Shown piece by piece: positions 34,727-46,087 of a DNA stretch of 64,000 bases. Source of the stretch: Mikania micrantha (lineage: Eukaryota; Streptophyta; Magnoliopsida; Asterales; Asteraceae). The notes below the pieces were generated by a model. It saw only the letters and a list, made by a program, of their open reading frames with translations. It made no database searches and was not told the DNA's origin. How positions within the stretch are numbered: the first letter of the stretch is position 1; each line of letters starts with the position of its first letter. The position numbers were made by a program, and so were the translations under genes. The stretch lies in NCBI GenBank assembly GCA_009363875.1, contig CM018682.1:63696031-63760030 (forward strand). Reading direction: 5' to 3'.

Positions 34727-35341
34727 CTTCGGAGTCATCCGACTCCTTGTGTACATCTGGTGCTGGTAGAGCGAGCAGTTCCTCGGTGGTGGTTGATGCG
34801 GTTGGAACAGTTGGAGTTGTTGGAGGCTTCCTCCTGGGGCAATCTCTTGCGAAATGTCCAAGTATTCCGCAGGTGTAGCAGTGGTGGTTGTGTTGAGAAG
34901 AGGTAGATGTGCTTGCTCCATGATTCTGATTCTGTGTTGGAAGGCTTCGGCATCGGTGAATCACTGGTTTTTGTCATGGTGATGATATTGACAGAGTTGA
35001 CAAAGAGGGGCCTTTCCCTTGTAAATCTTGCCACCCATGACAGTCGGGTCTGGCATGACCTGACTGATAGGTGTGGCCTCAGTGTAGTTCATAGTTCTCT
35101 TTTGCTTTTTGGTAGGGCGTTGTTTGTGTTTCTTGCTGGTGTCACCTTTTACAGGTTCTTTTCCTTTGGTGGTGGCAGGTGGAAAACCCCTAGCATACTC
35201 TTCGCTGCTCCTGATCCTATTGATTATCTCACGAATAATTGCAACCAATTGCTCAGTAATCAAGGTTGCCAGTGCAGCAGTCGCTGGTTCCACCTCGGGT
35301 AGAGGGGAATGAGGTGGTGATGGTGGTTGTCCCTGTGACAT
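34713..35341 (-). pseudogene. Family A gag copy 1, lacking the capsid core
   Basis: ATG at 35341 starts MSQGQPPSPPHSPLPEVEP. The frame continues to CQLCQYHHHDKNQ and a stop at 34961, then in another frame the knuckle CYTCGILGHFARDC and a Ser/Thr/Pro tail to 34713. Compared with element B, the capsid segment with the LLQWLESIED and LTWWN motifs is absent between EEYARG and FPPATTKGKEP. Without that core it should not assemble particles, so even before the later stops this family may have depended on a helper. Confidence 0.85.
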
Positions 35342-35500
35342 GTCAATCCTAACCGAAAAATCATCGGTTAGTATTTATGCCCAAATAATGTATCGTATGC
35401 AAGTAAGTTCAATGTCCTGTGTTTTCTACATGAGGGTCCCTAGGTTATAGTCTAGGTCAAACCGTTTAAGTAATATGACCTATATTTCTCTATAACCATG
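35342..35500 (-). other. Family A leader with conserved hairpin
   Basis: Element sense, 35456-35439: CCTAG ACTATAAC CTAGG, a small perfect hairpin. The same sequence occurs after the primer sites of B (47492) and, modified, C (60380). Possibly a packaging or dimerisation signal (inference). Confidence 0.6.
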
Positions 35501-35513
35501 GCTCTGATACCAA
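35501..35513 (-). promoter_or_regulatory. Primer binding site of family A copy 1
   Basis: Minus strand TTGGTATCAGAGC, two bases from LTR A2; complementary to initiator tRNA-Met. Confidence 0.93.
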
Positions 35514-35515
35514 TC

Positions 35516-38500
35516 TGTCACACCCCGGGTCGGCGGGAACGGATCGTGTTTTCCCGTCGGGCGGAAGGTTCCCGGGGCGCGATATCGTTGAATGATAATC
35601 AAATGATCAGATTGTTTACATAGCACATGAGATATAAATGAGAATTGCTAATCATGACATGAAATAGAATTGCGAAGTTAAATTACATTGTACATCATAA
35701 TTTAACTAAGTAAATCTAATCAAAAGAATCAATGAGTTTATATCTTGATCTATACAAGATATACAAAAGTGATTCAATGTTTGTCATCCAAAAGTATGCA
35801 ATCAAAAGTAAGCTAGGTCTTCTATAAGTCCTCTAGCTTAGCACTTGCATAATTGTATCTACACCTGTTCGTCACCTGAGAAAACATGTATTTAACAAAG
35901 TCAACACTAGGTTGGTGAGTTCATAAGTAAGTAAATTGAAAACCATAGAATTGATCATGCACACATCCACAATGTCATACTTGTTACTTGTAATTCTTGT
36001 TTCATTTGTTCCACCCAATGGCCTCTCCTTAGTTGTATGTACAAGTTGTGTATCACCTGACTAAGCATGCTTATATATAGGGAATCACGTAAGGGTCAAG
36101 CCCAGACGCTATCCCACCACATACTCAACCAAGTTCCACACTACTTGCGATACAACTAAAGATATCCATTTCTCAATTATCCAACTCGTCCGATGTGTAG
36201 TCATATGTAAAATAATGTAGAATAATATAGTAAGAGGGGTTTAGTTATCAAACCGAAGTATTGTAGACCCTCAATGAATTAAGGAATTTAGATTAATTAA
36301 ATCTGATCCTTGTATTATTCTATTACTTGTGGGGTTAACTATTATTCACTTTTATGTAATAAGAGTGTTAGTTAACTATTTGTAATGTAATCTCAATACA
36401 ACGTATAGAGCCCAAATGAAATCCATTGTAATCCTCACGTAATCAGATTGCAATGCATTTCATTCACCTCTATTCCGCCGTGTGATCCCAAAGTCTCCAG
36501 GTGAAATTGTCCTCATGTAATTAACAAAATTGAATAAGAACTGGTCTTATTACATTATGTTAATTATGTGTAAATGATAAGAATCCCATGAAGTTACGTT
36601 ATCATGATCATCATTTACTGTGAATGATAAGAATCCCATGAAGTTACGTTATCATGATCATCATTCACTGTGAATGATAAGAATCCCATGATGTTACGTT
36701 ATCATGATCATCATTCACTGAAATCCATGCGATCCCAAAGTCTCAATGTGGGATTGTCCTCGTGAAATTAACAAGGTCGAATAAGAACTTGTCTTATTAC
36801 ATCATGTTAATTAGGTGTAAATGATAAGAATCCCATGAAGTTACGTTATCATGATCATCATTTACTGTGAATGATAACAATCCCATGAAGTTACGTTATA
36901 ATGATCATCATTCACTGAAATCCATGCGATCCCAAAGTCTCAATGTGGGATTGTTCTCGTGAAATTAACAAGGTCGAATAAGAACTTGTCTTATTACATC
37001 ATGTTAATTAGGTGTAAATGATAAGAATCCCATGAAGTTACGTTATCATGATCATCATTTACTGTGAATGATAAGAATCCCATGAAGTTACGTTATCATG
37101 ATCATCATTCACTGTGAATGATAAGAATCCCATGAAGTTACGTTATCATGATCATCATTCACTGAAGTCCATACGATCCTAAAGTCTCAATGTGGGATTG
37201 CCTCGAGTAATTATTTATGTGTAAACTGTCTAAATGGTTGTTTATGTGAAAATAACTAAATGTTATAAGCTATCATCTTATAACTAAGCTATTCTAATGT
37301 GTTGATGATTTAGAATTTACATTATCATAATCATCTGAGTTTCCCTGTTATCTCATAATCATACAAGCATGCATACAATGATAAGCGATAATAAACAATT
37401 TGATATTATCATAATCAAAGTATAAAGAACATGTTAAGCAAAACTTTTAAATAATTAAAAGTAAACATGTTTCTCAGCCCCGAAAGTTAAAATCAGTAAA
37501 GATTAAAGTAAAAGGGGCATATGAACTCACCTTGTAGTTGTTGAGTTGACTTAGCTTAAATAAAAGAATGCACGCGCTCTGAGTTGTAATTGAGTTTGTT
37601 TTCACGATCCTGTATTGATTTCATGTTGTTTATAAGTTGTAATTATGGGTAATGTTTATGTAAGTGTGTGTAGGTGTTAACCCTAAAGTTGGTTAACACG
37701 CGTGGGTCTCGGTCATCGTTCGACCCATTTTTAATTGTCATCCGTCATACTAGTACTCAACTACTTTGGGTTAAGCCTAGTACATTACATTTTGACCCTT
37801 ATAAACCAATTCTAAATGTTAACCTTGGATTTAAAGTTTAATACACCAATTGCTGTCCTTGTTAAGTTGAAAGGGTTTATTACATAACTATAACGCTATT
37901 ATTATCACTTAATTGTTTTAAGCCTTGTGAATGTATGAGACCAACTTCTTATTGAATTTGCATTAATGAATCTAGTCCAATACGTGTTAACTTTTGAAAT
38001 GACCTTTATGTTTTTCGTTTGTAAATTAGTTCAAATGGGCCGAAACAAGGTAGTCATGGGCCTTTTTTGCATGTGTTTGGGCCAAACAAATTGAGTTGGG
38101 CCAATTAAACCATCACGGCTAGGCCTTGGGCCTTGAGTTGAATTATGTGGGCCTTGGGCTCGATTTATTGGGCCTAATAGGTTTTATCATAGGCCTTCAC
38201 CAAAACAGTTCGTGGGCCAAGCTGGGCCTCACTTATTTGGGCTGAAAACAAGTGTGGGCCAAGGGTTTGGGCTGTTGGGCCAGAACCGTGGCCTTGGGCC
38301 AAAAACAGTGGGCCTCGGTTTTGGGCCTGTTGTAACCAGTGGCTAGTTAAATGGACTAAACAAGTAGAGTTGGCCTTAAAACCGAAGTGGGCCAAGAGTA
38401 AACTGTTGGGCCTGATTAATGTTATTGGTTTTTCTAATTTGGGCTAGCAAAGAAAACCAAATGAACTGGGCCTCAACAAAAAGGCTATGGGCCAAATAGA

Positions 38501-40184
38501 AATTTGTGGCTAAGTCTTTTGGGCCAGAAGATCATGTTAAATCTGTTCAATGTCATCAAGATGATTAAGAGCCAATGTGGCCTGTTGGGTTCCTTTGGGC
38601 TGAATCACTCGCATAACCCAAATGAATGGGCCTGGCCCATCTGTGGTAATCCAATTGCATGTGGGTGGTTGTATGATTAGGTCCACAAACAAGTAGTCTG
38701 ATAGACTATTTTTGACTGGAGGTTGTTAACCCACTAATGGCTTAAGTAAATGGAGGTGTACATAACCTAGAGGGTGAGGGAGGTTGGCCGATGGGCTCAT
38801 GTGGGTCGAATGACTGTGGTCTTGGCCGAATGAGGCTAGGTCAACGAATGTGGCCTTGACCAGCGAAGGAAGAAAGGCGAATGAGAGTGGAGAATAAGAG
38901 ACTAATGGGTAGCGGCGAATGAGAGGTGGCCGGAGGAGAGTGTGTTGGCGAATGAAGGTGATTCAGTAGGCCTTTGGCCATTCGGCCAGGCCATTCGACC
39001 TTAGGACGTTCGGTCTCATTCGCTCGACAGTAGGTGACTAGGATCTCGTTGTTTTGATATTTCAGCCGACATTCATGTTGGGTTAAGATGTCTATAGGTG
39101 CGGTTAGCAGGTTTCATCTAGTGTGGTCCATGGGTATAGGGTTTGAACCGGTTGGAGGTGAGTAGAAACAAAAAGGTCTCAAAATCCCTAATTTTCGTGG
39201 TTCTTTGCATCACCATACCTCGGTTTTCAGTGGTGTTTGGCTCCGATCTGTTGTACTTTCGTGTAGAGGGTGATGAGAGCTTCGTGTGGGTTCAAAAATG
39301 GAGTGATTTGGTTAAGAAATGAAGAAGTTATGGAGGAGAGAAGGTTGGAAATGGGGAGGGTTTTTCAAAACCGGGATTTTGAGTTGTGGTGGAGAAGATG
39401 AAGTGAGAATTGAGGAAATTTGACTCATTCAAGTGTATTTATACCCCGAGGGTGTTCGGGTTCGTTTTCGTTGCTCGGTTCGCGTTTTCGTTACGTTTCC
39501 GGAAAATTACGCGTAATTTAAATGAAATTTAATAAAAGAAACTAATTTAATTATTTTGATGAGTTTCAAAATTGTAAAATGTTATTTATTTTATTTAATT
39601 AAATTATTTTCGTTCGTGACGTGTTTTCGTTGTCGTTTCGTCAAATCGCGTCACCTTCGCGCGTAATTCATTCGAATGGTCACCCGAACGAATACGACGA
39701 TGGTTTTGCTTTCTGACTTTCGTTTTCTACTTTTCAGTCATTATTTCAGAACTCTAAACTCACAGATATGTTTGTGTGAATCGTCACTCACGCAAACACA
39801 CTGTCAGTTCGTTATTCTGAAATAACACTGCATTTGTGTTTTAATTGTGTTTCCTCACTGTCGGACTCAACTATACATCATGCTTTCACATTGTTCTTGT
39901 ACTGATTCGTCGGCCATCTGATTCCTGTCATCTGTGGACATCAGATCGCAACCGATATCTTTTCGTTGTTCACTTGTAAATTGTTGTTTCTCTTGATTCG
40001 TTGTGTTAACTGTAATTAAGTTTTCACTTAATAAACACAACTAATATTTCAAATGTGCGTCGTACTTAATGTATTTAAGTTTGCACTAAAATACGCACAA
40101 CTGTGCATTGTATTCACACATAGTATAAGGTGAAAGTACACATACCGTACGGACTTGCCGGACGATCTGGCACTTGCTGTTACA
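35516..40184 (-). repeat. LTR A2 of family A (4669 bp)
   Basis: Same termini and order of parts as A1: TATA box 39443-39436, donor 39218, predicted exon 37609-37531, acceptor at 35876/35875, hairpin module at 36130-36058, TGGGCC block 38037-38530. It retains about 55 bp near 39646-39700 that A1 lacks, and carries eight rather than three copies of the 52 bp repeat. Confidence 0.93.
36568..37163 (-). repeat. 52 bp palindrome-ended repeats, eight copies in three groups
   Basis: Groups of three, two and three units, separated by a spacer of about 95 bp containing gatcccaaagtctcaatgtg. The higher-order duplication of unit group plus spacer explains most of the length difference from LTR A1. Confidence 0.9.
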
Positions 40185-40238
40185 GTCTCCCCTTGTTAAA
40201 GAAATTCCGTCCCGAAATTTAAGCATCGAAGTCGGGTT

Positions 40239-43093
40239 TCAATTCTCGAACAGATGGGGATACTTTGCTTTCATGTTGTCCTCACGCTCCCAGGTAAACT
40301 CTGGTCCACGCTTGGAGTTCCATCGAACCTTTACAATAGGGATTCGGCTTCGTTTCAGTCCCTTGACTTCACGTTCCATAATCTCTACAGGTTCTTCAAT
40401 GAAATGTAATTGTTCAAAATTCGTATCTCTTCCAATGGTATGATCAATGTTTCATCTGCTAGACACCTCTTGAGATTTGATACCTGAAATACATCGTGTA
40501 CTCCACTGAGTTCATCAGGGAGTCTGAGTCTGTATGCCACAGGACCTATGCGTTGAGTAATCTCAAACGGTCCGACATATCGAGGTGCTAGCTTGCCTTT
40601 AGCCCCAAACCGAACTACGCCTTTCCATGGGGACACTTTCAACATGACTTGGTCACCCACATCGTATTCCAAAGGCTTGCGCCGTTTGTCTGCGTAACTC
40701 TTTTGACGGCTACATGTTGCTCGTAATCGTTGTTGAATCTGGGCTATCTTATCAGTAGTTTCCTGAATAAGCTCAGGCCCAGTTATTCTGGTGTCTCCCA
40801 CTTCGGTCCAACAAATTGGAGACCGACATTTTCTACCATAGAGTGCTTCAAAAGGAGCACATCCAATGCTGCTGTGGTAGCTATTGTTGTAGGAGAACTC
40901 AATGAGTGGTAAATGTGTGTCCCAACTTCCACCGAAGTCTAGGATGCATGTTCTTAACATATCCTCTAGGGTTTGAATGGTGCGCTCACTTTGTCCATCC
41001 GTTTGTGGATGATAAGCAGTGCTCAAGTTAACACTTGTCCCTAAGGATTGTTGCAATGATTGCCAGAACCTCGAAGTAAATCGACTGTCCCGGTCTGAAA
41101 TAATAGATAGTGGCACACCATGCCTCACTACTATTTCATCAATGTATAGTCTTGCAAGTTTCTCCATCTTGTAAGTCTCTCTGATCGGTGAGAAATGTGC
41201 GGACTTGGTTACTCTATCAATGATAACCCAAATCGAATCGTGTCCGCTGGAAGTGCGGGGTAGCTTGGTAATGAAATCCATAGCTATTTGTTCCCACTTC
41301 CATTGTGGTATCTCTGGTTGTTCCAGCAAACCCGAAGGTTTCTGGTGTTCAGCTTTGACTTTGGCACATGTGATACATTTGCCAACATAAGTAGCAATGT
41401 CTTTCTTCATGCCTGGCCACCAATAAAACGACCTAAGGTCTTGGTACATCTTATCGGCACCAGGATGAATTGAGTAACGTGACTTGTGTGCCTCGTCAAG
41501 AATGAGTGTTCGAAGTTCATCTACTGCCGGGATCCAAACACGATCCATATAGTAAATAACTCCGTCTTGTCTTGTCTCAAAATGTTTCTCGGCTCCACAA
41601 TCGAGCTCGCGTTTCAGGTTGTTTCTTGCCACTGCTTCTTGTTGTGCCTGTAACATGTGATCTCTCAAACTTGTTTGCACCGTCATTCCCATAGCGCGAA
41701 CGCGTAAGGGTTTGACTCTTTCCTTCCGACTCAAAGCATCCGCAACAACATTTGCTTTGCCCGGATGGTATTTGATCACACAATCATAATCGTTCAGGAG
41801 TTCAACCCAACGTCTCTGTCTCATGTTAAGCTCCTTCTGATCAAATATGTGCTGTAAACTCTTGTGATCTGCGAAGATAGTGCATTTGGTACCATAAAGG
41901 TAATGTCTCCAAATCTTTAGTGCAAAAACAACAGCTCCCAGTTCAAGATCGTGTGTTGTGTAATTCTTCTCATGTATCTTCAGCTGTCGTGAGGCATAAG
42001 CAATGACTTTGTCTCTCTGCATCAAAACACATCCGATTCCCTGATGGGAAGCATCACAATAAACCACAAAGTCATCGTTGCCTTCTGGGAGTGTTAGAAT
42101 TGGAGTATTGCACAATCTTTGTTTCAGTGTCTGGAATGCCTCTTCTTGTTTATGAGTCCACACAAAAGATTCAGACTTCTGTGTGAGTTTGGTAAGAGGC
42201 AAGGCTATCTTAGAGAAATTCGAAATGAATCTCCGGTAATAACCTGCCAATCCCAAAAATGATCGGATCTCTGTCGGGGTTGTAGGCACATCCCAGTTCT
42301 TGATTGCTTCTATCTTGGCAGGATCCACGTGAATACCATCACTGTTAATCACGTGACCCAAAAACTGTACTTCTCTTAACCAAAATTCACACTTGGAGAA
42401 TTTGGCATAGAGTTGTTCCTCTTTCAGAAGCTCCGAAACTGTCATGAGGTGTTGCTCATGTTCTTTCTCGTTCTTTGAATAAATCAGTATAGCGTCGATG
42501 AAGACGATCACAAACTGATCTAGATACGGCTTGCACACCCGGTTCATTAAGTCCATGAACACAGCCGGTGCGTTCGTTAATCCAAATGGCATCACCATGA
42601 ATTCGTAATGACCATATCGGGTACGAAAAGCCGTCTTGGGTATGTCTTCTTCTTGTATCCGGAGCTGATGATAACCTGATCTCAGGTCTATCTTTGAAAA
42701 GTACTGTGCTCCCTGTAACTGATCAAACAAATCATCAATCCTCGGTAACGGGTACCGATTCTTGATGGTGAGTTTGTTAAGCTCTCGATAATCAATGCAC
42801 ATTCTGAAAGTTCCATCCTTCTTTTTGCCAAGAAGAACCGGAGCTCCCCACGGGGAAAAGCTCGGTCGGATGAATCCTTTATCGAGAAGTTCTTGCTACT
42901 GGTTAGACAACTCTTGCATCTCCGATGGTGCGAGTCTGTAGGGAGACTTGGCTATAGGAGTTGCTTCCAGAATCAAATCGATTCGGAACTGCACCGATCT
43001 CTCAGGTGACAGTTCCGGTAAGTCATCCGGAAATACTTCTGCAAAATTTCTCACCACTGGTACGTCCTGAACCTTGATTGCCTTCACGTGCAA
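40239..43093 (-). pseudogene. Family A pol copy 2, same lesions as copy 1
   Basis: Same layout: stop codon in the QELLDKGF region (near 42894), an 805-codon frame 42802-40385, FIDA in place of FIDD, frameshift before the chromodomain, chromodomain ending at a TGA near 40239. It retains GIGCV in RNase H and FWQS in integrase, where copy 1 has changed. Because lesions are shared and private differences are few, the duplication is younger than the inactivation. Confidence 0.93.
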
Positions 43094-43314
43094 TATTACA
43101 CTGACACGATTGCTTCACTTGATCTCCATGAATCTCCAGAAATTGATTATTCTCCGTTCAAGTGTAGGTATTACTTATACTAAGTTCTATTATCTAGGTG
43201 GCACCTAATTACTCTATTCTTATGTTTAATTATATTATTAAACACATGTAATACATACCTATATAATTTTGAACATTATATCCAATTCAAATATGCATGG
43301 TTAAAATGACATAC
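43094..43314 (-). other. AT-rich segment replacing the protease region, copy 2
   Basis: Near-identical to 34506-34726, including the GAAG/GTATGT start in element sense. Confidence 0.6.
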
Positions 43315-43498
43315 CTTCGGAGTCATCCGACTCCTTGTGTACATCTGGTGCTGGTAGAGCGAGCAGTTCCTCGGTGGTGGTTGATGCGGTTGGAACAGTT
43401 GGAGTTGTTGGAGGCTTCCTCCTGGGGCAATCTCTTGTGAAATGTCCAAGTATTCCGCAGGTGTAGCAGTGGTGGTTGTGTTGAGAAGAGGTAGATGT
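43301..43498 (-). pseudogene. Family A gag copy 2, knuckle region only
   Basis: Encodes CYTCGILGHFTRDC (Thr for Ala relative to copy 1) and the Ser/Thr/Pro tail. It is cut at 43498, where element C begins with TGTGACAATCC. The remaining gag, leader and LTR should lie right of the window if the array is otherwise intact. Confidence 0.88.
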
Positions 43499-43738
43499 TG
43501 TGACAATCCGACTTTTTACACTAACTTTGTTAACGGGAGATGGTGACATCACAGGCCCAACAGTGACAATGTGGGCCCAACAGAGTCAATGTAGGCCCAT
43601 TGAGATCTAAGGAGGTCCAATTACAAAAATCAAGGCCCAATAAGGCCAGTATAGGCCCAATGAAGTTTAGGTAGGTCAACAAGGCCCAAGGTAGGCCCAT
43701 ATATAGTTATGAGGCCCAATTTGATTAGTTAAGCCCAA
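43499..43738 (+). repeat. 5' LTR of element C, first part (240 bp)
   Basis: Starts TGTGACAATCCGAC. Contains about ten GGCCCA motifs. Interrupted at CCCAA by element B; continues at 57573. Confidence 0.9.
43734..43738. repeat. Target-site duplication CCCAA of element B, left copy
   Basis: Identical to 57568-57572, directly outside the two B LTRs. Confidence 0.93.
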
Positions 43739-43926
43739 TGTAACATTTGTGCATATAGTCATGTAGTTGTAAACAGTGTTAGAACAGTGTCTGTTCAGTT
43801 TCAGTTCAATCAATGTGTTTCAGTATGTTCATAATGTGTGCTTGTGTGTTACAGGATCTTAGTAGTCAGAAAACAAGTATGTATTATCTATTTACAGTCG
43901 ATTTCACTAAGCAAGAACAGTAACTT

Positions 43927-43990
43927 GTTATATCGAAACAGTGGTGGGCAGCGAGAGTGAGCCCTATACATATACTGCGTTCGGTGTAAC
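43927..43990 (+). other. Hairpin module in LTR B
   Basis: Outer arms GTTATATCGAA and TTCGGTGTAAC pair over 11 positions, counting two G:U pairs. Inside lie GTGGTGGGC, GAGAGTGAGCCC and CTATACATATAC. The same core recurs in the leader at 48520-48569 and 49025-49086. Confidence 0.7.
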
Positions 43991-44388
43991 AGGTTAGTGT
44001 TAGTGCGTAGTGTTGAGACGAATATTATGACAATTAATTAATTCAACAAAGATCGTAATCTGTAAGCGAGACTGAGTATAGTTGTGGGTGACGATCCATA
44101 ATAATACGAATGTTGAACTTATAATTACGATTAAACGACTTTAAATATTTTAATACGATCGAAAAACGTACGCGATTGCGGGTATACACGTAAATTGTGA
44201 ATGTTTAACGATCCGACAACACACGAAGAGTAAAAATGATTAAATTAATTATTTTATATTTTTACAATTTTGAAACTCATCATTTTAATGAGTTTAACAC
44301 TTAATTTTAATTAAAACCGCGTAAAATACGCGTTACGTTCCGGAAACGCAAACCGAGCGACCGAAACGGACTCGAATACCACACGGGC

Positions 44389-44396
44389 TATAAAAG
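44389..44396 (+). promoter_or_regulatory. TATA box of LTR B
   Basis: TATAAAAG, with a CT-rich start-site region following. The predicted splice donor lies about 220 bases downstream, as in A1, A2 and D. Confidence 0.75.
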
Positions 44397-44799
44397 CCTT
44401 GAAGAAGACCATTTTCTTCATTAAATTCAGCCAACAACCTCATTTCTCTCTCAAACTCGCGAACCCTCTCTCTATCTAGAAAACCACCCTTTAATCGTTC
44501 GTATCTCACTCGTTTCTCGACGAAATTTGGTGTTTTTGGTGTCCACGCGAAGCTCTCAACATTCTCTATCAGAAAGTACAAGATTATAGCAGATTCAGCC
44601 AGCAAATCGCGAGGTAATGAGGCTTGAAGTTTCGGAAAAATAGGGTTTCTTGGGTGTTTTTGTTTAAACCGACCCTTAGCCGGATCTAGCCAACCACAAC
44701 CATGTTCGAGGCCATAGAAACATTCTCTGATGTTAGATCAGCTTAGATCAAGACCAGGGACTAGAAATCAGATGATGAAAATGGTGCAGGTCGACAGGT

Positions 44800-45330
44800 T
44801 CGGGACTGTTCGAGTGGCCGAACCCTCTCCGGCGAGTCAAACCTGAAAAACGAACCTATGGTTCGTTGGCCACAGGCAGCCGAACCCTAGTGGGCCTCAT
44901 GAACCTGCACGAACCTTAGCACTGATTCACGAACCATCACGAACCCTTGGTCCTTGGCGAAGCTTCACGAACCTGCATAGTCCGTTTCATGGTCAGCCGA
45001 ACCCTAATGGATCTTCCTAGCTTACACGAACCCTTGCGAACCATTGTTACAGGAAACGAACCACGTCTGATCTACGAGCCTTATCATCCTAGCCGAACCC
45101 TACTGGGTTTCACGAGCCTACACGAACCTTGCAAGGTTTTATGAACCTTAGCCGAACCCCATGCAAGCTGAAACCTTCACATTGGCCGAACTATTAGGAA
45201 TTGGCGAACCATGCAATTGCATTCTGCCGAACCTTGAGGAATTTAACGAACCCTTCGATCAGCATTGTCAAGGGCCGAACCTAGCACATGAAACCCAATA
45301 GGTTCGCTGCCCAAAGTTGGCAGCTCACGT
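44800..45330 (+). repeat. CGAACC-rich block in LTR B
   Basis: CGAACC or GCCGAACC recurs about thirty times at irregular spacing. Same motif and same position relative to the TATA box as in LTR D. Confidence 0.8.
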
Positions 45331-46087
45331 TTCTTTTGGCCCAACTTAATGCTACAAGGCCCAGTTTCATCCTAGTCGGCCCATTTTGATCCTAATAGGC
45401 CCGATATCACTTAAGGAACTTACATGGTCTACACCTACATTGTTTGGCCCACTTAAATCCGTTAGGTCCAATTCAAGTCCATTCGTTTCGCTAAGATCTT
45501 AATTGGTTGATATTGTCTTTGGTATGATACAAGACTCATATATGAGTTGTTGGGCCAACATCACATTCACTTGGCCCAATATCATGTTCGATTGGCCCAT
45601 TAGTAACCTAAGTGACCCATGGACCTTCATTTAAGCCTATTATCATACTTATGGGCTTAAGGCCCATTATAGGCCACCACTCAAAGTAACTTGTAATTCG
45701 ATCTTATTGAGTTTAAGTTTATAACTAAACTTAGCTTAATTTTAAGATCAATTCACAATCTCAAGAACTTGGAAACAATTGGAACATCTTTTCACAACAA
45801 ATGGTAATCAATGGCTATCAAATTCTTGAACAAATATCATTAATGCATAAGAATTATGCATCAAAGTGCATTTCATAAGTTTCTTGGACCCATGATCAAT
45901 CGAATGACTCAAAGCATAACATTCAAGTTTTCACAACAATCAAATCATGAGAACGCAAGTCAATCAATGAATCAAGTTATACAATTATAAATCCTATATC
46001 TTATGTATGATTACAATGATATAGGAACAAGTTAGAAGTCCTGTTTGCTACTTGCTAACTGTTTAGTTCAGAGTCTACTGCAGACAG

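Larger units (their letters stand above)
26668..43498 (-). mobile_element. Tandem array of Ty3/Gypsy family A units sharing LTRs
   Basis: Reading right to left: gag remnant and pol copy 2, LTR A2, primer site, gag and pol copy 1, LTR A1, primer site, gag fragment, and a 262 bp LTR end. Two LTRs therefore separate three internal regions, instead of one internal region between two LTRs. The leftmost unit has lost most of its interior and LTR. The rightmost is cut at 43498 by element C. Shared lesions in both pol copies show they descend from one already defective element. Unequal recombination between LTRs is the simplest origin. Confidence 0.9.

Noticed and set aside
36568..37163. CRISPR-like regular repeats
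   Set aside because: Repeats are adjacent tandem units with identical content and no unique spacers; the genome is a plant.
44333..44605. 90-codon antisense frame in LTR B, repeated at 54464-54736
   Set aside because: Duplication is explained by the two LTRs; it runs antisense across the promoter/leader block and has no recognisable domain.
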